A DNA stretch of 64,000 nt from Ceratotherium simum simum (Eukaryota > Chordata > Mammalia > Perissodactyla > Rhinocerotidae). Below are positions 46,161 to 58,151 of this stretch, piece by piece (the stretch's first letter is position 1; each line of letters begins with the position of its first letter). Below the pieces are notes generated by a model. That model did no database searches, was not told where the DNA came from, and was given only the letters and a program-made list of their open reading frames with translations. The translations under genes were made by a program, and so were the position numbers. The stretch lies in the NCBI RefSeq assembly GCF_000283155.1, contig NW_004454280.1:2023320-2087319 (forward strand), in the 5' to 3' direction.

Positions 46161-48125
46161 TCAGAATTCAATGATTGTTTTTTCCTAACCTCTCCCTCAC
46201 AAAAAAATGAAAACAAAACCAAAAATCTGTTTATCTCTAGAAATGTTAGAATGGGAGACATTTTAAAGGTGCTACCTTTTCATATTCTTCACAAACAGGA
46301 ATTCCTTCCACAACATACTTAATAATCAGGAAGCTCACTACTTTTCAGGGCAGTTCAGTCTGTCTAGAGACATCTGTAACTATTATAAAAGTCTTCCAAT
46401 GTATATCCTATTCCTATGTAATAGGATATTTCTCTAGCATTGGTGATCAGACCCCAAAACTAAAGGGAAAAAAAGGGCCTGTTCTGAATGTTCTAGAAGG
46501 AGCCTCCAACAATTAGGATCAGCTACTGTCTCCTGAGCTAACAAAGAAGTGACAGACATAGCCTTACAACTACCTACCAAAGTCTCAAATTCCACTTTGC
46601 TCCCTACAACTCTTTCCCAATCTATGTAAGCAAAGACTAAGAGGGGAAGTTGACCATGAAATTATTTAAATTGTGTGTCCTTGAACTCATTTTCAGCCCC
46701 CCACCAGGCTATGTCGGGAAGGTCTGGGAGAACCAGTGCAGCCACTGGGATGCCTGCAGGAATGGACACCAAGCTCTCATTCCTAAGCTGGATGCTTGTT
46801 GAACTGCACAACACTGCAAATCCACCCTAGTGCTACCGCAGGGGTGATGAAGAGAACTTGACATTGGTACTTTGAAGTTTGAGATGTACATAAACATAAA
46901 GATGGAGCTGGATTCCTTCCTGGACATTTCTGAAGGAAAATAGCTTGCTGGAGTTGTCTGACCCAGGAAGCTGAAATAGGGACTGTAAGTGGGGTCCCTA
47001 AGAAAAAGATGGAGCAACTTCCACTCCAAGAGGAGCTTAGCAACTTCAAGAACTTCATATGAAAGAACATTCACTATGATATATTGAACATAGTCCTGAA
47101 CACTGTGTTCAGGTTAGAAGGGAAGCAAATACTGCAGGCCTTATGAAGACAAGGTTCATGGCATGATCTGCTCCCAGGAAACATGACAGTTCCTCTCTGA
47201 GGGTTCTATAGTTATGGAGGAGACCAAAGTGATGCTGAATGCTACCCCAAGAAATCTAGACACATGATCTACATGGAGACCACCACATCATGGATGCCAC
47301 AAGTGACAGAAGAACCAGACCAATCTTGTCCCCTTCTACCAGTCTCCAACAATAGCAACAACAAAAGACAATCTGAAGAGGGAGGAAGAAGAAATAAAAG
47401 AATAAACCATACCCTGGTAACACTGAAGATCCTGAGGTAAGCCAAACCTGAGCTTGGGGGAAGCAGAAAGATGATGAGATTTAAATTTAACATAGACTTT
47501 ATTAAATTAAAAAAATAATGCAGCGTATATCATTGAGATTTGATAAAACAGTGGATTTGTCAATCCATGGTTGAAGGCATTCATTAGAAAAAAAGAAAAA
47601 TTATTTTTAAATGTTTGTGCCCACTAATTTTGACTATTCAAGAAACTGGCTACATTACTATTGAGGCAAAATCAGACTCCTTATAAATTCCATCCACTGA
47701 TCTTGGTCTTTCTCTCTAAAGCCACCATCTACTTCCCCTTTCACATAAGGGCCCTTCAGCTACCAGAAGATGGCTGCTTGGTCTTCTTTAGGCTGAGCAT
47801 CTGCCATTGTGTTAACTGTTTTCCTAGGCTGTGGCTTCCAGACCTCTAACTATACTGTAGATCTCCTTTGGATATTCTCCAATTTGTCAGAATCTCTTTA
47901 AAAATGTGGTAACAGGAAGTGAATCTAGTACTCCTAGAAGGATCCAGCCAGAACAGAATAGGAAAGGAAAATGTACTTTCCCTTGATCTGGAAGCCATAA
48001 TTGGGTATAAATTCTTATTAGGTTGGCTAAAAATTAACATTTATAGTTTTCTTACTGTGTATCAGGGATTATGCTAAGGTCTTCTCTTGTACTATATCAT
48101 TCCTTACAAAAATCCTTGGGGAGAT
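46161..48125. other. low-copy sequence; possible degraded retrocopy at 46700-47420
   Basis: 46700-47420 has no repeat signature. It shows peptide-like stretches in shifting plus-strand frames (for example RELDIGTLKFEMYINIKMEL) and a 121-codon minus-strand frame (46709-47074). I recognise no protein. It could be an old processed pseudogene, non-coding DNA or an unrecognised repeat. The rest is unremarkable. Confidence 0.25.
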
Positions 48126-49642
48126 TTTCTCTTTGGACCAAAATAGAGTAACAGAAACCAGATTTACACTCCCACCTAAGAAAAAATTAAAATCTGGAAG
48201 AAATATATGAAATTACGGTGTTCAAGATATTGGACACCAGGCAACAAAGGGTAGCAATCCCCGAGACACAGGAAGCAAACAAGCTGAGCCTTATGATTGT
48301 CTTAGCTTACTTCCCAGAGATTGTTCTCAGGCTGTGGCACAGGGAGGTGTAGCCCAGGAAAAGCCCAGTGGTTTCACAGAGTTGAGGGTATGGAAGTGGG
48401 AATCTGGGGGCTATAGTGGCTAAAGTTCACAGATACCAGGAGATGAGAGAGCTGTACCTAAAAAGAACTTGAGACCTGCAGAGGGCTCCTTCTGAGTCTT
48501 CACCTGAGGGCTGAACAGCACATACATGTGGAGAAAACTACCCTAGGCTGGGAAAGAACCACTTGAAAGGATTAGGGGGAACAATTCTCAGACCTCACAC
48601 AGAGCCAGGAATAGGGCCTATTCTCACCAACAAAAATTCATAATTCACAATGCATTGGGTAGAGTACTCAGAAGGGTCTCACCTCTGTAGGGGGGAAAAT
48701 GAGCCCTAGACTAAATATTTTTTTGTCCTGTTTAACAAAAAGTTAAAAAAAAAAAACGTAAAAGGATAAAACTGTTTCTGTGTAACTTAATGGTGTCTTA
48801 GAACAAATCTCAGGAATATATATAGGAATAAAAATATATTTAGCACTCACAAAGAAAAGTTACAATGTCTAGCATCCAGTCAAATATCACCAGTCATGCA
48901 AAAAGGAAAAAGTGCAAACCATAATGAGAAGAAATATCAGTCAATTGAAACAGAACCAGAAAAAACATAGATGATATAATTAGTAGGCAATGATATTAAA
49001 ACAGTTATTATAATTGTATTTCAAACATTGAAGAAGCTAGAGGAAAGACTGACTATATTAAATAGAGATAAGGAAGATATAAAAGTGTCAAATAGAAATT
49101 CTAGAAATGAAAACTACAATCCCTTAGAAGACAAATATACTGGATGGGATTAATGGCAGATTAGACATTGCAGAAGAAAAGACTGATGAACTTGAATGAA
49201 AAGCAATATAATTAGCCACTTTTAACATACAGAGGAAAAAGAAGACTGAGAAAACAACAAACAACACATCAGTGAGACATGGGATAAAGTCAAGTAGCTT
49301 AATATAAGTGTATAAGGAATTCCAGAGAGACAAGTGGGGATAGAAAAAATATTTAATGAGATAATGCCTGAAACTTTTCTGAACTTGAGGCAAAGAAGCT
49401 CAACGAAATCCAAATGCAAGAAACATGAGGAAAGCTTCACCAAGGCACATCAGAATCAAATTGCTTAGAACTAGTGATAAAGAGAAAATCTTAAAGGAAT
49501 CAGAGAACAACAAGTCAAGTTATAGAAAAGAACAAATATAAGGATGACAGCAGATTTCTCATTGGAGACAATGCAAGCCAGAAGACAGTGAAGCAAAATC
49601 TTTATAGTGCAGAGAAAGAAAGAGAGAGAAGAAAAAAAAAAA
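48126..49642 (+). mobile_element. L1M/HAL1-type LINE, 5' part
   Basis: Starts near TTTGGACCAAAATAGAGTAACAG. It continues with old L1 ORF1-region words: TTACAATGTCTAGCATCCAGTCAAATATCACCAGTCATGCAAAAAGG, AATTCTAGAAATGAAAACTACAAT, TTTCTCATTGGAGACAATGCAAGCCAGAAGACAGTG. It breaks near 49642 and resumes at 56536 with GTCAACCTAGAAATCTATAGCC, so a younger L1 sits inside it. Confidence 0.75.
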
Positions 49643-50420
49643 ATTGGAGTGATGTTAGCATCATGGCAGTGTGACTTTTTTCCTTTGTCTCTCCCCTCTA
49701 AGTTACAACCCGTAGGACATCCATAGACCAACAAATGACTCTCTGCACAACACAGCAGAATGCCTGAGAGATCCACACATCTATACATCTGAAGGTGGGT
49801 GGACTGGACCTCCTGGAGGCAGTGGAACCAAGGGAGCAGTGGCAGTGGCACACAAGATCAGACCAGGAACCACTGCAGTGCCCACAACCCAGCCCCCTCC
49901 CCTGGCAGCAGCAGCGGAGCCTCAGATCCCATACCTCCCAGCAGCTAGGAATGCATTCAAGACCCCCATGCCTCTGCAAGTGGTGGTGGCACCTGTGATT
50001 GGAGGCTTCAGGAACTGTGGCAGTGCTTGTGACCCAGTCCCTTCCCTTTCCTCTGTAGTTGTGGTGGCGTTTGCTACCTGAGGCTCTAGGAGCCATGGTG
50101 ATGCCTGCGGCCAGAAGCTCCAGGAACAGTGGCAGTACCTTCAACCCAGGTACAGTTCCCACCATAGCAGTAGTGGTGGCACCCATGACCCTGGAAGCAG
50201 TAGAGGTGCTCTCCAGCCTGATGACCCTGGTAGTGATGTCCACGACTACAGTGACACCAGCAGCATCAAAGCACCAGCAACCTTGGAGGTATAAACAGTG
50301 ACAATGAGAGCACTGATGACACCTCTGGCATAGTTAGTGAGGGTGGAAAACATTGGCTCTCAAGTATAACAAGAGGCAGCTCAGAATCAAAGTAAACAAA
50401 ACCTTACCTAATTAAGAAAG

Positions 50421-51463
50421 GTGTTCCCTACTACAAAGTGCCAACAGAGGACCAACTCATCAAGCACAATGAAAACTTACAGTAACACAGTATCACACAA
50501 AGAAAATGACAATTCTCCAGAAACCAAACTTGAAGTCATGGAGGAGTGTGATCTAACTGACAGAGAATTCAAAATATTTGTAATGAAGAAACTCAAAGAG
50601 CTACAAGAAAACTCAGAAAGACAGTTCAAAGAACTCAGGAAAAACATTAATGAATGGAAGGAATACCACCACAGAGATTGAAACTCTAAAAAAGAACCAA
50701 ACAGAAATTCTGGAGCTGAAGAACTCAATAAATGAGATAAAGAATACAGTAAAAAGCACTGAAAAAAGAGCAGACCATATGGAAGAGAGAATTAGCAAGC
50801 TCAAGGACAGAAAACTAGAAATGATTCAAGTGGAAGAGGATAGAGAACTAAGAGGTAATAATGAAAAAAAAAAAAAACCTCTATGAGAAATATCCAACTC
50901 CATTAGAAAAATCAATAAAAGGATAATGGGTATCACAGAAGGAGAAGCAAGGGAGAAGGGAGCAGAGAGCTTATTTAAGGAAATAATAACAAATTCCCAA
51001 GCCTAGAGAAGGAATTAGATATACAGTCCATAAAGCTAATTATCTAATTATCTATTAGATCTATTAGAACATCTAATTATATCAACACAAAAAGTCCTTC
51101 TTCAAGACACATTATATTAAAAATGTCAAAAGTCAATGACAGAAAAGAATTTTAAAGGCAGCCAGGGAAAAATTGATAGTAACCTAAAAAGGAAGCCTTA
51201 TGAGGCTATCAGTAGATTTCTCAGCAGAAACTCTACAGGCCAGAAGAGACTGGAATGACATATTAAAAATATTGAAAGATAAAAACTATCAGCTAAGAAT
51301 AGTCTATCCAGAAAAGCTATCCTTCAGATATGAAGGAGAAACAAAGGCTTTCCCAGTCAAAAGAAAGCTGAAAGAGTTCACTACCACTAGACCTACCTTA
51401 CAAGAAATGTTGAAAGAAGCTCTTCTAGCAGAAACTAAGATGCAAAAGTACACAAAACTTTGA
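50421..51463 (+). pseudogene. L1 ORF1 (RNA-binding protein), broken
   Basis: The first frame (50421-50681) is a charged coiled-coil pattern with DLTDREFKIFVMKKLKELQE. A second, in another phase (50650-50886), continues the coil. After several stops the C-terminal domain (51200-51463) reads LSVDFSAETLQARRDWNDIL and ends TKMQKYTKL. The order coil, RNA-binding part, C-terminal domain matches L1 ORF1p, a trimeric RNA chaperone. Frameshifts near 50680 and stops around 50886-51190 inactivate it. A small AT-rich duplication (CTAATTATCTAATTATCTATTAG) lies at about 51038-51060. Confidence 0.78.
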
Positions 51464-51717
51464 GTAAAGTGATAAATAGACAGACAAAACCAGATTGCAA
51501 AGCTATTACAGAATAAAGTGCTAGACAATTATAGCATAAAAGTTAAAGGGGAAAAAAGGACATTAAAAATAACTAAAGCTACTTCAATATGGCAATGAAC
51601 TCACAAGATAAAAAGGGATAATTTGTGACAAAAAGAACATAAAAGGAGAATAGGAAAAAAACAACCTGTATAGGCAAATGAAGATAAGGTGTTATTAGCA
51701 GAAAAAAGACTATTTTA

Positions 51718-52031
51718 GGGGCCGGCCCCGTGACTTAGCAGTTAAGTGCACGTGCTCCACTGCTGGCAGCCCGGGTTTGGATCCCAAGTATGCACGGACG
51801 CACTGCTTCTCTGGCCATATTGAGGCCGTGCCCCACATACAGCAACTATAAGGATGTGCAACTATGACATACAACTATCTACTGGGGCCTTGGGGGGGAG
51901 AAAAAAGGAGGAAGATTGGCAATAGATGTTAGCTCAGAGCCGGTCTTCCTCAGGAAAAAGAGGAGGATTAGCATGGATGTTAGCTCAGGACTGATCTTCC
52001 TCACAAAAAAAATAAAATAAAAATGAAAGAT
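51718..52031 (+). mobile_element. ERE SINE, longer variant, between L1 ORF1 and ORF2
   Basis: GGGGCCGGCCCCGTGACTTAGC head, CAGCAACTATAAGGATGTGC segment, A-rich tail. Flanked by the 15-bp duplication AAAAAGACTATTTTA (51703-51717 and 52032-52046). Confidence 0.93.
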
Positions 52032-52233
52032 AAAAAGACTATTTTATCTATAAGGCATTGTATATAAACCTCTTGGTAGCCACAAAGCAAAACTCGAGAG
52101 CAGAAACACAAAACATAAAAAAAGAAAAAACTGAGAAAAACCTAATAGAAAATCACCAAACTAAAATCACAGGCAGAAACACAAGGGAAAAGAAACAATG
52201 GAGATATAGAATAACCAGAAAACAGAAGATAAA

Positions 52234-55200
52234 ATGTCATTAGTAAGTCCTCCTATATCAGTAATTATCCTAAATGTAAATGGATTGAAATTACCAATTA
52301 AAAGGGATAGAGTGGCTGGATGGATTAGAATACAAGACCCAACTATGTTCTGCCTTGAGGAGATTCATCTCAATTCTAAAGACAAACATAGGCTCAAAGT
52401 GAGGGAGTGGATGATCATACTCCAAGCAAATTGTAGCCAAAGGAAAGTAGATGTAACTATATTTATATCAGATAAAATAGATTTCAAGCCAAAAAATGTG
52501 ACAAGAGACAAAGATGGACATTATATAATGACAAAAGGGACAATCCATCATGAAGACATAACATTTCATAATATATATGCACCCAACATAGGAGTAACAA
52601 AATACATAAAGCAACTATTAACAAACCTTATGGGAGAAATTAGCAGCGATACAATTACAGCAGGGAACTTTAATACACCACTTATATCAATGGATATATC
52701 ATCCAGACAGAATATCAACAAGGAAACACCAGCCTTAAATAACACATTAGACCAGATGGACTTAATAGATATATACAGAACGTTCCATCCAAAGGCAGCA
52801 GAATACACATTTTTCTCAAGAGCACATGAAACATTCTCAAGGATAGACCATATGTTGGGAAACAAAACAAGTCTCAATAAATTTAAGAAGATTGAAATCA
52901 TACAAGCATCTTTTCCAACCACAATGGTATGAAACTAGAAATCCACTACTCAAAGAAAACTGAAATAATTACAAATATGTGGAGATTAAAACACAAACTA
53001 CTGAGAAAATATTGAGTCAATGAAGAAATCAAAGTAGAAATTAAAAAATACATGGAGACAAATGAAAATGAAAATATGACATACCAAATCTATGAGATTT
53101 GGTAAAACCGATACTAAGAGGGAAGTTTATAGTAAAACAGGCCTATTGGAAAAAACAAGAAAAATACCAAATAAACAATCTAACACTACACCTAAAAGAA
53201 CTAGAAAAATGAGAACAAACAAAGCCCCAAATAAGTAGAAGGAAATAATAAAAAATCAGTGGATAAATAAATGAAATAGAGACAAAAAAAGACAATAGAA
53301 GAGATCAGTGAAACTAAGAGGTTGTTCTTTGAAAAAATAAACAAAATTGACAAATCTTTCACTAGACTCACTAAGGAAAAAAGAGAGAAGGCTCAGGTAA
53401 ATAAAATCAGAGACAAAAGAGAAGTTGCCACAGATACAAAGGATCATTAGAGGCTACTACAAACAGCTATAATGCCAACAAAATAAAAAATCTAGAAGAA
53501 ATGAATAAATTCTTAGAATCATACGACCTTTCAAGACTGAACCATGGACAAAAACAAAATCTGAATAGACCAATCACTAGTAAGGAGATTGAAACAGTAA
53601 TCAAAAACCTGCCCCCAAAACCAAAAATTCAGGACTAGATGGTTAGTGAAATTCTACTAAACATTCAAAGATTTAATACTTATCCTTATGAAACTATTCC
53701 AAAAAGTTTAAGAGGAGGGAATGCTTCGTAACTCATTTACAAGACCAACACTACCCTGATATCAAAACTAAACAAGGACAACACAAACAAAAAATTACAA
53801 GCCAATATCTCTGATAAACATAGATGCAAGAATTCTCAACAAAATATTATCAAACTAAATACAACAATGCATTAAAAGAATCATAGACCATGATCAAGTG
53901 GGATTTATTCCAGGGATGCGAGGATGGTCCAACATTCACAGATCAATCAATGTGATACACCACATTAACAAATTAAAGGATAAAAATCATATTATCATCT
54001 CAATGGATGCAAGAAAAGCATTTGGCAAGATTCAACATCAATTTATGATAAAAACTCTCAATAAAATGGTTATAGAAGTAAAGTACCTCAACATAATAAA
54101 TGCCATATATGAGAAATCCACAGCTAACATCATACTCAATTATGAAAAACTGAATGTGTTTCTTCTAAGATCTGGAACAAGACAAGGATGCCCCCTCTTG
54201 CCACTTTTATTCAACATAGTACTAGAAGTCCTAGCCAGAGCAATTAGGCAAGAAAAAGAAATTAAAGGCATCTAAATTATAATGGAAGAAGTAAAGCTGT
54301 CACTATCTGTGGACATGATTTTATATATAGAAAACTGAAGACTCCACCAAAAAACAATTAGAAATTATAAGTGAATACAGTAAAGTTGCAACATACCAAA
54401 TCAATATACAAAAATCTGTTGCATTTCTATACACTAACAATGAACTATGAGAAATTGAAATTAAGAAAACAGTCCCATTTCCAAAAAGAATAACATACCT
54501 ATGAATAAGTCTAACCAAGGAGGTGAAAGTCTTGTACACTGAAAACTATAAGACATTACTGAAAGAAATTTAAGAAGACACAAAGAAATAGAAAGATATT
54601 CTGTGCTCACAGATTGGAAGAATAACATTGGTAAAATGTCCGTATTACCTAAAGCAATCTACAGATTCAATGCAATTCCTATTAAAATCCCAATGGAGTC
54701 TTTCACAGAAATAGATCCAAAAATCCAAAAATTTGAATAGGACCCCAAATGGCCAAAGCAATCCTGAGAAAAAAGAACAAAGCTCGAAGTATCCCACTCC
54801 CTGATTTCAAACTATACTACAAAGCTTTAGTAACCAAAAAAGTACATATTGGCAGAAAAACAGATACACGGATCAATGAAAGAGAATTGAGAGCCCATAA
54901 ATAAAACCACGCATATATGGACAACTAATTTATAACCAGGGAGCCAAGAACATACAATGAAGAAAGGAAAGTCTCTTCAATAAATGGTGCTGGGTAAACT
55001 GGACACTCACATGCAAAAGAATGAAGCTAGACCACTCTCTTACACCATACACAAAAATCAACTCAAAGTGAATTAAAGACTTAAATGTTAAGACCTGAAA
55101 GCATAAAACTCCTAGAAGAAAACATAGGCAGTACACTCTTTGACACCAGTCTTAGCAATATCTTCTTGTATATGTCTCCTCAGGCAAGGGAAACAAGTGC

Positions 55201-55909
55201 AAAAATAAACAAGTGGGACTACATCAAACTAAAAAGCTTCTGCACAGCAAAGGAAACCATCAACAGAATTAAAAGACAACCTACTGAATGGGAGAAGATA
55301 TTTTCAAATCATATATTCAATAAGGGGTTAATATCCAAAATATATAAAAAACTCATACAACTCAACAACAAAAAACCAAACAACGTGATTAAAAAGTAGG
55401 CAGAGGATCTGAATAGATATTTTTCCAAAGAAGATGTACAGATGGCCACCAAGCATATGAAAAGATGTTCAACATCACTAATTACTAGGGAAATGCAAAT
55501 CAAAGTCACAATGAAATATCATCTCATGCTCATTAGAATGGCTATTATCAAAAAGACAGGAAATAACAGGTGTTGGAGAAGATGTGAAGAAAAGGAACAC
55601 TTATACATTGTTGATGAGAATGTAAATTGGTACAGCCGCTATGGAAAACAGTAGGGAGAGTCCTCAAAAAATTAAGAATAGAACTACCATGTGATCCAGC
55701 TATTTTACTTCTGGGTATTTATCCAAAGAATAAAAAAATAACTTTGAAAAGATATATGCACCCCTATGTTCATTACAGCATTATTTTCAATAGCCAAGAT
55801 ATAGAAATAACCTAAGTGCTCATTGATGGATGAATGCATAAAGAAGATGTTATATATATGTATATATATATAATGGAGTATTCTTCAGCCATTAAAAAAG
55901 ATGAAATCT
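52234..55909 (+). pseudogene. L1 ORF2 (endonuclease and reverse transcriptase), broken
   Basis: The endonuclease is nearly whole in one 232-codon frame (52234-52932). LNVNGLKLPIKRDR, CLEEIH, NIYAPNIG and FSRIDHMLG keep the Asn, Glu, Tyr and Asp positions, but the usual GDFN reads GNFN, losing a catalytic Asp. The frame breaks just before the expected S-D-H. The RT part (53898-54275) has [14 protein letters not shown] and [16 protein letters not shown]. The catalytic FADD region near 54297-54318 is eroded to SVDM. The C-terminal zinc-knuckle pattern is lost after [11 protein letters not shown]. The end is near an ERE at 55911. Confidence 0.83.
55848..55874. repeat. (TA)n microsatellite
   Basis: Alternating TA/TATG near the end of L1 copy B. 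Confidence 0.8.
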
Positions 55910-55910
55910 T

Positions 55911-56151
55911 GGGGCCAGCCTGGCAGCACAGCAGTTAAGTGCACACACTCTGCTTCAGCGGCCTGGGGTTCGCAGGTTCAGATCCCGGGCACGCACTGAT
56001 GCATTGCTCATCAAACCATGCTGTGGCGGTGTCCCATATAAAGTAGAGGAAGATGGGCACAGATGTTAGCCCAGGGCCAATCTTCCTCAGAAAAAAGGAG
56101 GATTGGCATTGGATGTTAGCTCAGGGTTGATCTTCCTCAACAACAACAAAA
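55911..56151 (+). mobile_element. ERE SINE at the end of L1 copy B ORF2
   Basis: GGGGCCAGCCTGGCAGCACAG head and CCATGCTGTGGCGGTGTCCCATATAAAGTAG. Perfect 17-bp TSD AAAAAAGATGAAATCTT (55894-55910 and 56152-56168). Confidence 0.94.
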
Positions 56152-56782
56152 AAAAAAGATGAAATCTTCCCATTTGTGACAACATGGATGGTCCTTAAGG
56201 GTATTATGCTAAATAAAATAAGTCAGATGGATAAAGACAAATATCATGATTTCACTCATATTTGGAATATAAAAACCAAAACATAACAAAAACAAAACAA
56301 ATGAACAAACACAAAAACAAACTCTTAGAAGCAGGCCACAGATTGGTAGTTACCAGAGGGGAAGGGGGTCGGGGGAGGGCAAAACAGGTAAAGGGGGTCA
56401 ATTACGGTGATGGATGGAAACTACACTTTTGGTGGTGAGCACACTATAGTATATACAGATGTTGAATTATAATGTTGTACACCTGAAACCTATATAATGT
56501 TATAAGCTGTTACCTCAATACAAAACAAAAACAAAAACTGTCAACCTAGAAATCTATAGCCAGCAAAAATATCTTTAAAAAAACAAAGGGAAAATAAAGA
56601 CTTTTTCAAATATATAAAAGCTGAAAGAATTTATCAACAGCAAACCTGCATTACCAGAAATGTTAAAGGAAGTTCTTTCAGCAGAAAAAAAATAATATCA
56701 AATGGAAAGCTACTTTTGTACAAAAGAATAAAGATCATTGAAAATGGTAACTAAGTGTCTAAGATAAAATACATCTTCTTCT

Positions 56783-56983
56783 TCTTTTTTATTTTTTTGG
56801 TGACAAAGATTGGCCCTGAGCTAACATCTGTGCCAATCTTCCTCTATTGTTTGTAAGTGGGATGCCACCACAGCACGGCTTGATGAGCGATGTGTAGGTC
56901 TGTGACCAGAATCTGAACCCATGGACCCTGGGCCGCCAAAGTGGAGTGCATGAACTTAACCACTATGCCACTGGGGCGGCCCC
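56783..56983 (-). mobile_element. ERE SINE
   Basis: Reverse ERE: TTTTTTGGTGACAAAGATTGGCCCTGAGCTAACATCTG ... TTAACCACTATGCCACTGGGGCGGCCCC. An imperfect duplication of about AAAATACATCTTCTT / AAAATCCTTCTTTCTT flanks it. Confidence 0.9.
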
Positions 56984-57152
56984 AAAATCCTTCTTTCTTA
57001 TTTAAACCTCTTTAAAAGATAATCAACTGTTTAAAGCAAAAATAATAACAATGTATTATAGGTGTTATATGTAGAAGTAAAATGTATGACAACCTTGACA
57101 CAAAGGCTGAAAGGGAGACATGGAAGCACACACTGCTCTATGGCTCCTATAT

Positions 57153-57352
57153 TACACATGAAGGGGTACAACACCACCTGAGGATCTACACATGAAGGGG
57201 TACAACACCACCTGAGGATCTACACATGAAGGGGTACCACACCACCTGAGGATCTACACATGAAGGGGTACAACACCACCTGAGGATACACATGAAGGGG
57301 TACAACCACCTGAGGATCTACACATGAAGGGGTACAACACCACCTGAGGATC
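57153..57352. repeat. 34-bp minisatellite, six copies
   Basis: Unit TACACATGAAGGGGTACAAC followed by ACCACCTGAGGATC, repeated six times. Copies 1, 2 and 6 are identical. Copy 3 has one change. Copies 4 and 5 have lost 2 bp each, giving 200 bp in total. The near identity points to recent tandem expansion inside old L1M sequence. Confidence 0.97.
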
Positions 57353-57475
57353 CATTGTGATAAGTTACAGATGCATACTATAAACCCTAATGCAATCACT
57401 AACAGAAAACAAAAAAGAGTTATCACTAATAAGCCAATGAAGGAGATAGAATGGATCCATACAAAATACTCAATC

Positions 57476-57758
57476 TAGGGGGCGGCCCCATGGCTTAGTG
57501 GTTGAGCGTGCGCATTCCGCTACTGGTGGCCCAGGTTCGGATCCTGGGCGCGCACCGATGCACCACTTGTCTGGCTATGCTGAGGCGGCGTCCCATATAC
57601 AGCAACTAGAAGGATGTGCAACTATGACATATAACTTACAACTATCTACTGGGGCTTTGGGGAGAAAAAGGGAAAAAAAAGGAGGAGGATTGCCATGGAT
57701 GTTAGCTCAGGGCTGATCTTCCTCACACACACAAAAAATAAAAACAAATAAAACAAAC
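57476..57758 (+). mobile_element. ERE SINE, longer variant
   Basis: GGGGGCGGCCCCATGGCTTAG head, CAGCAACTAGAAGGATGTGC segment, A-rich tail. Flanked by TACTCAATC (57467-57475 and 57759-57767). Confidence 0.92.
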
Positions 57759-57953
57759 TACTCAATCCAAAGGAAGACAGAAAACAGGGAAAAAGGAAAC
57801 TAAGAACGGATAGAAAGCAGATAGTACTATGGTAGATTTGAACTCAATCATATCAATAATCACATTAAATTTAAATCTTCTTAAACATCCCAACAAAGAG
57901 GTAGAGATTGTCAGGTTAAAACAAACAAATAAACAACAACAAAAAGCAAGACC

Positions 57954-58151
57954 TGGAGACTGGCCCTGTGGCCTGGTGGTTAAGTTCAGCGCACTGTGCT
58001 TTGGTGTCCTGGGTTTGTGGGTCTGATCCTGGGCACAGACCTACACCACTCCTCAGCCATGTTGTGGCAGTGTCCCACAAATAAAATAGAGGAAGATTGG
58101 CAACAGGTGTTAGCTCAGGGCAAATCTTCCTCAGGAAAAAAAAAAAAAAAT
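57954..58151 (+). mobile_element. ERE SINE, shorter copy
   Basis: GACTGGCCCTGTGGCCTGGTGG head, GCCATGTTGTGGCAGTGTCCC, TTAGCTCAGGGCAAATCTTCCTCA, A-tail. Short duplication CAAGACC (57947-57953 and 58152-58158). Confidence 0.9.

Larger units (their letters stand above)
49643..56535 (+). mobile_element. near full-length L1 LINE (copy B) nested in the older L1M
   Basis: It runs from a 5' UTR (about 49643-50420) through ORF1, an inter-ORF region with an ERE, ORF2, and a 3' UTR with ATGTTGTACACCTGAAACCTATATAATGTTATAAGC and an A-rich tail. It is of the same general type as copy A but with a different, shorter 5' UTR. Two EREs lie inside. Both ORFs carry stops and frameshifts. Confidence 0.85.

Noticed and set aside
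49698..50243. 181-codon minus-strand frame
   Set aside because: It lies antisense in the 5' UTR of L1 copy B, with repetitive GGT/GCC codons from the GC-rich UTR.
57153..57352. CRISPR-like array
   Set aside because: The 34-bp units are directly tandem with no spacers, in a mammalian L1 context. It is a minisatellite.
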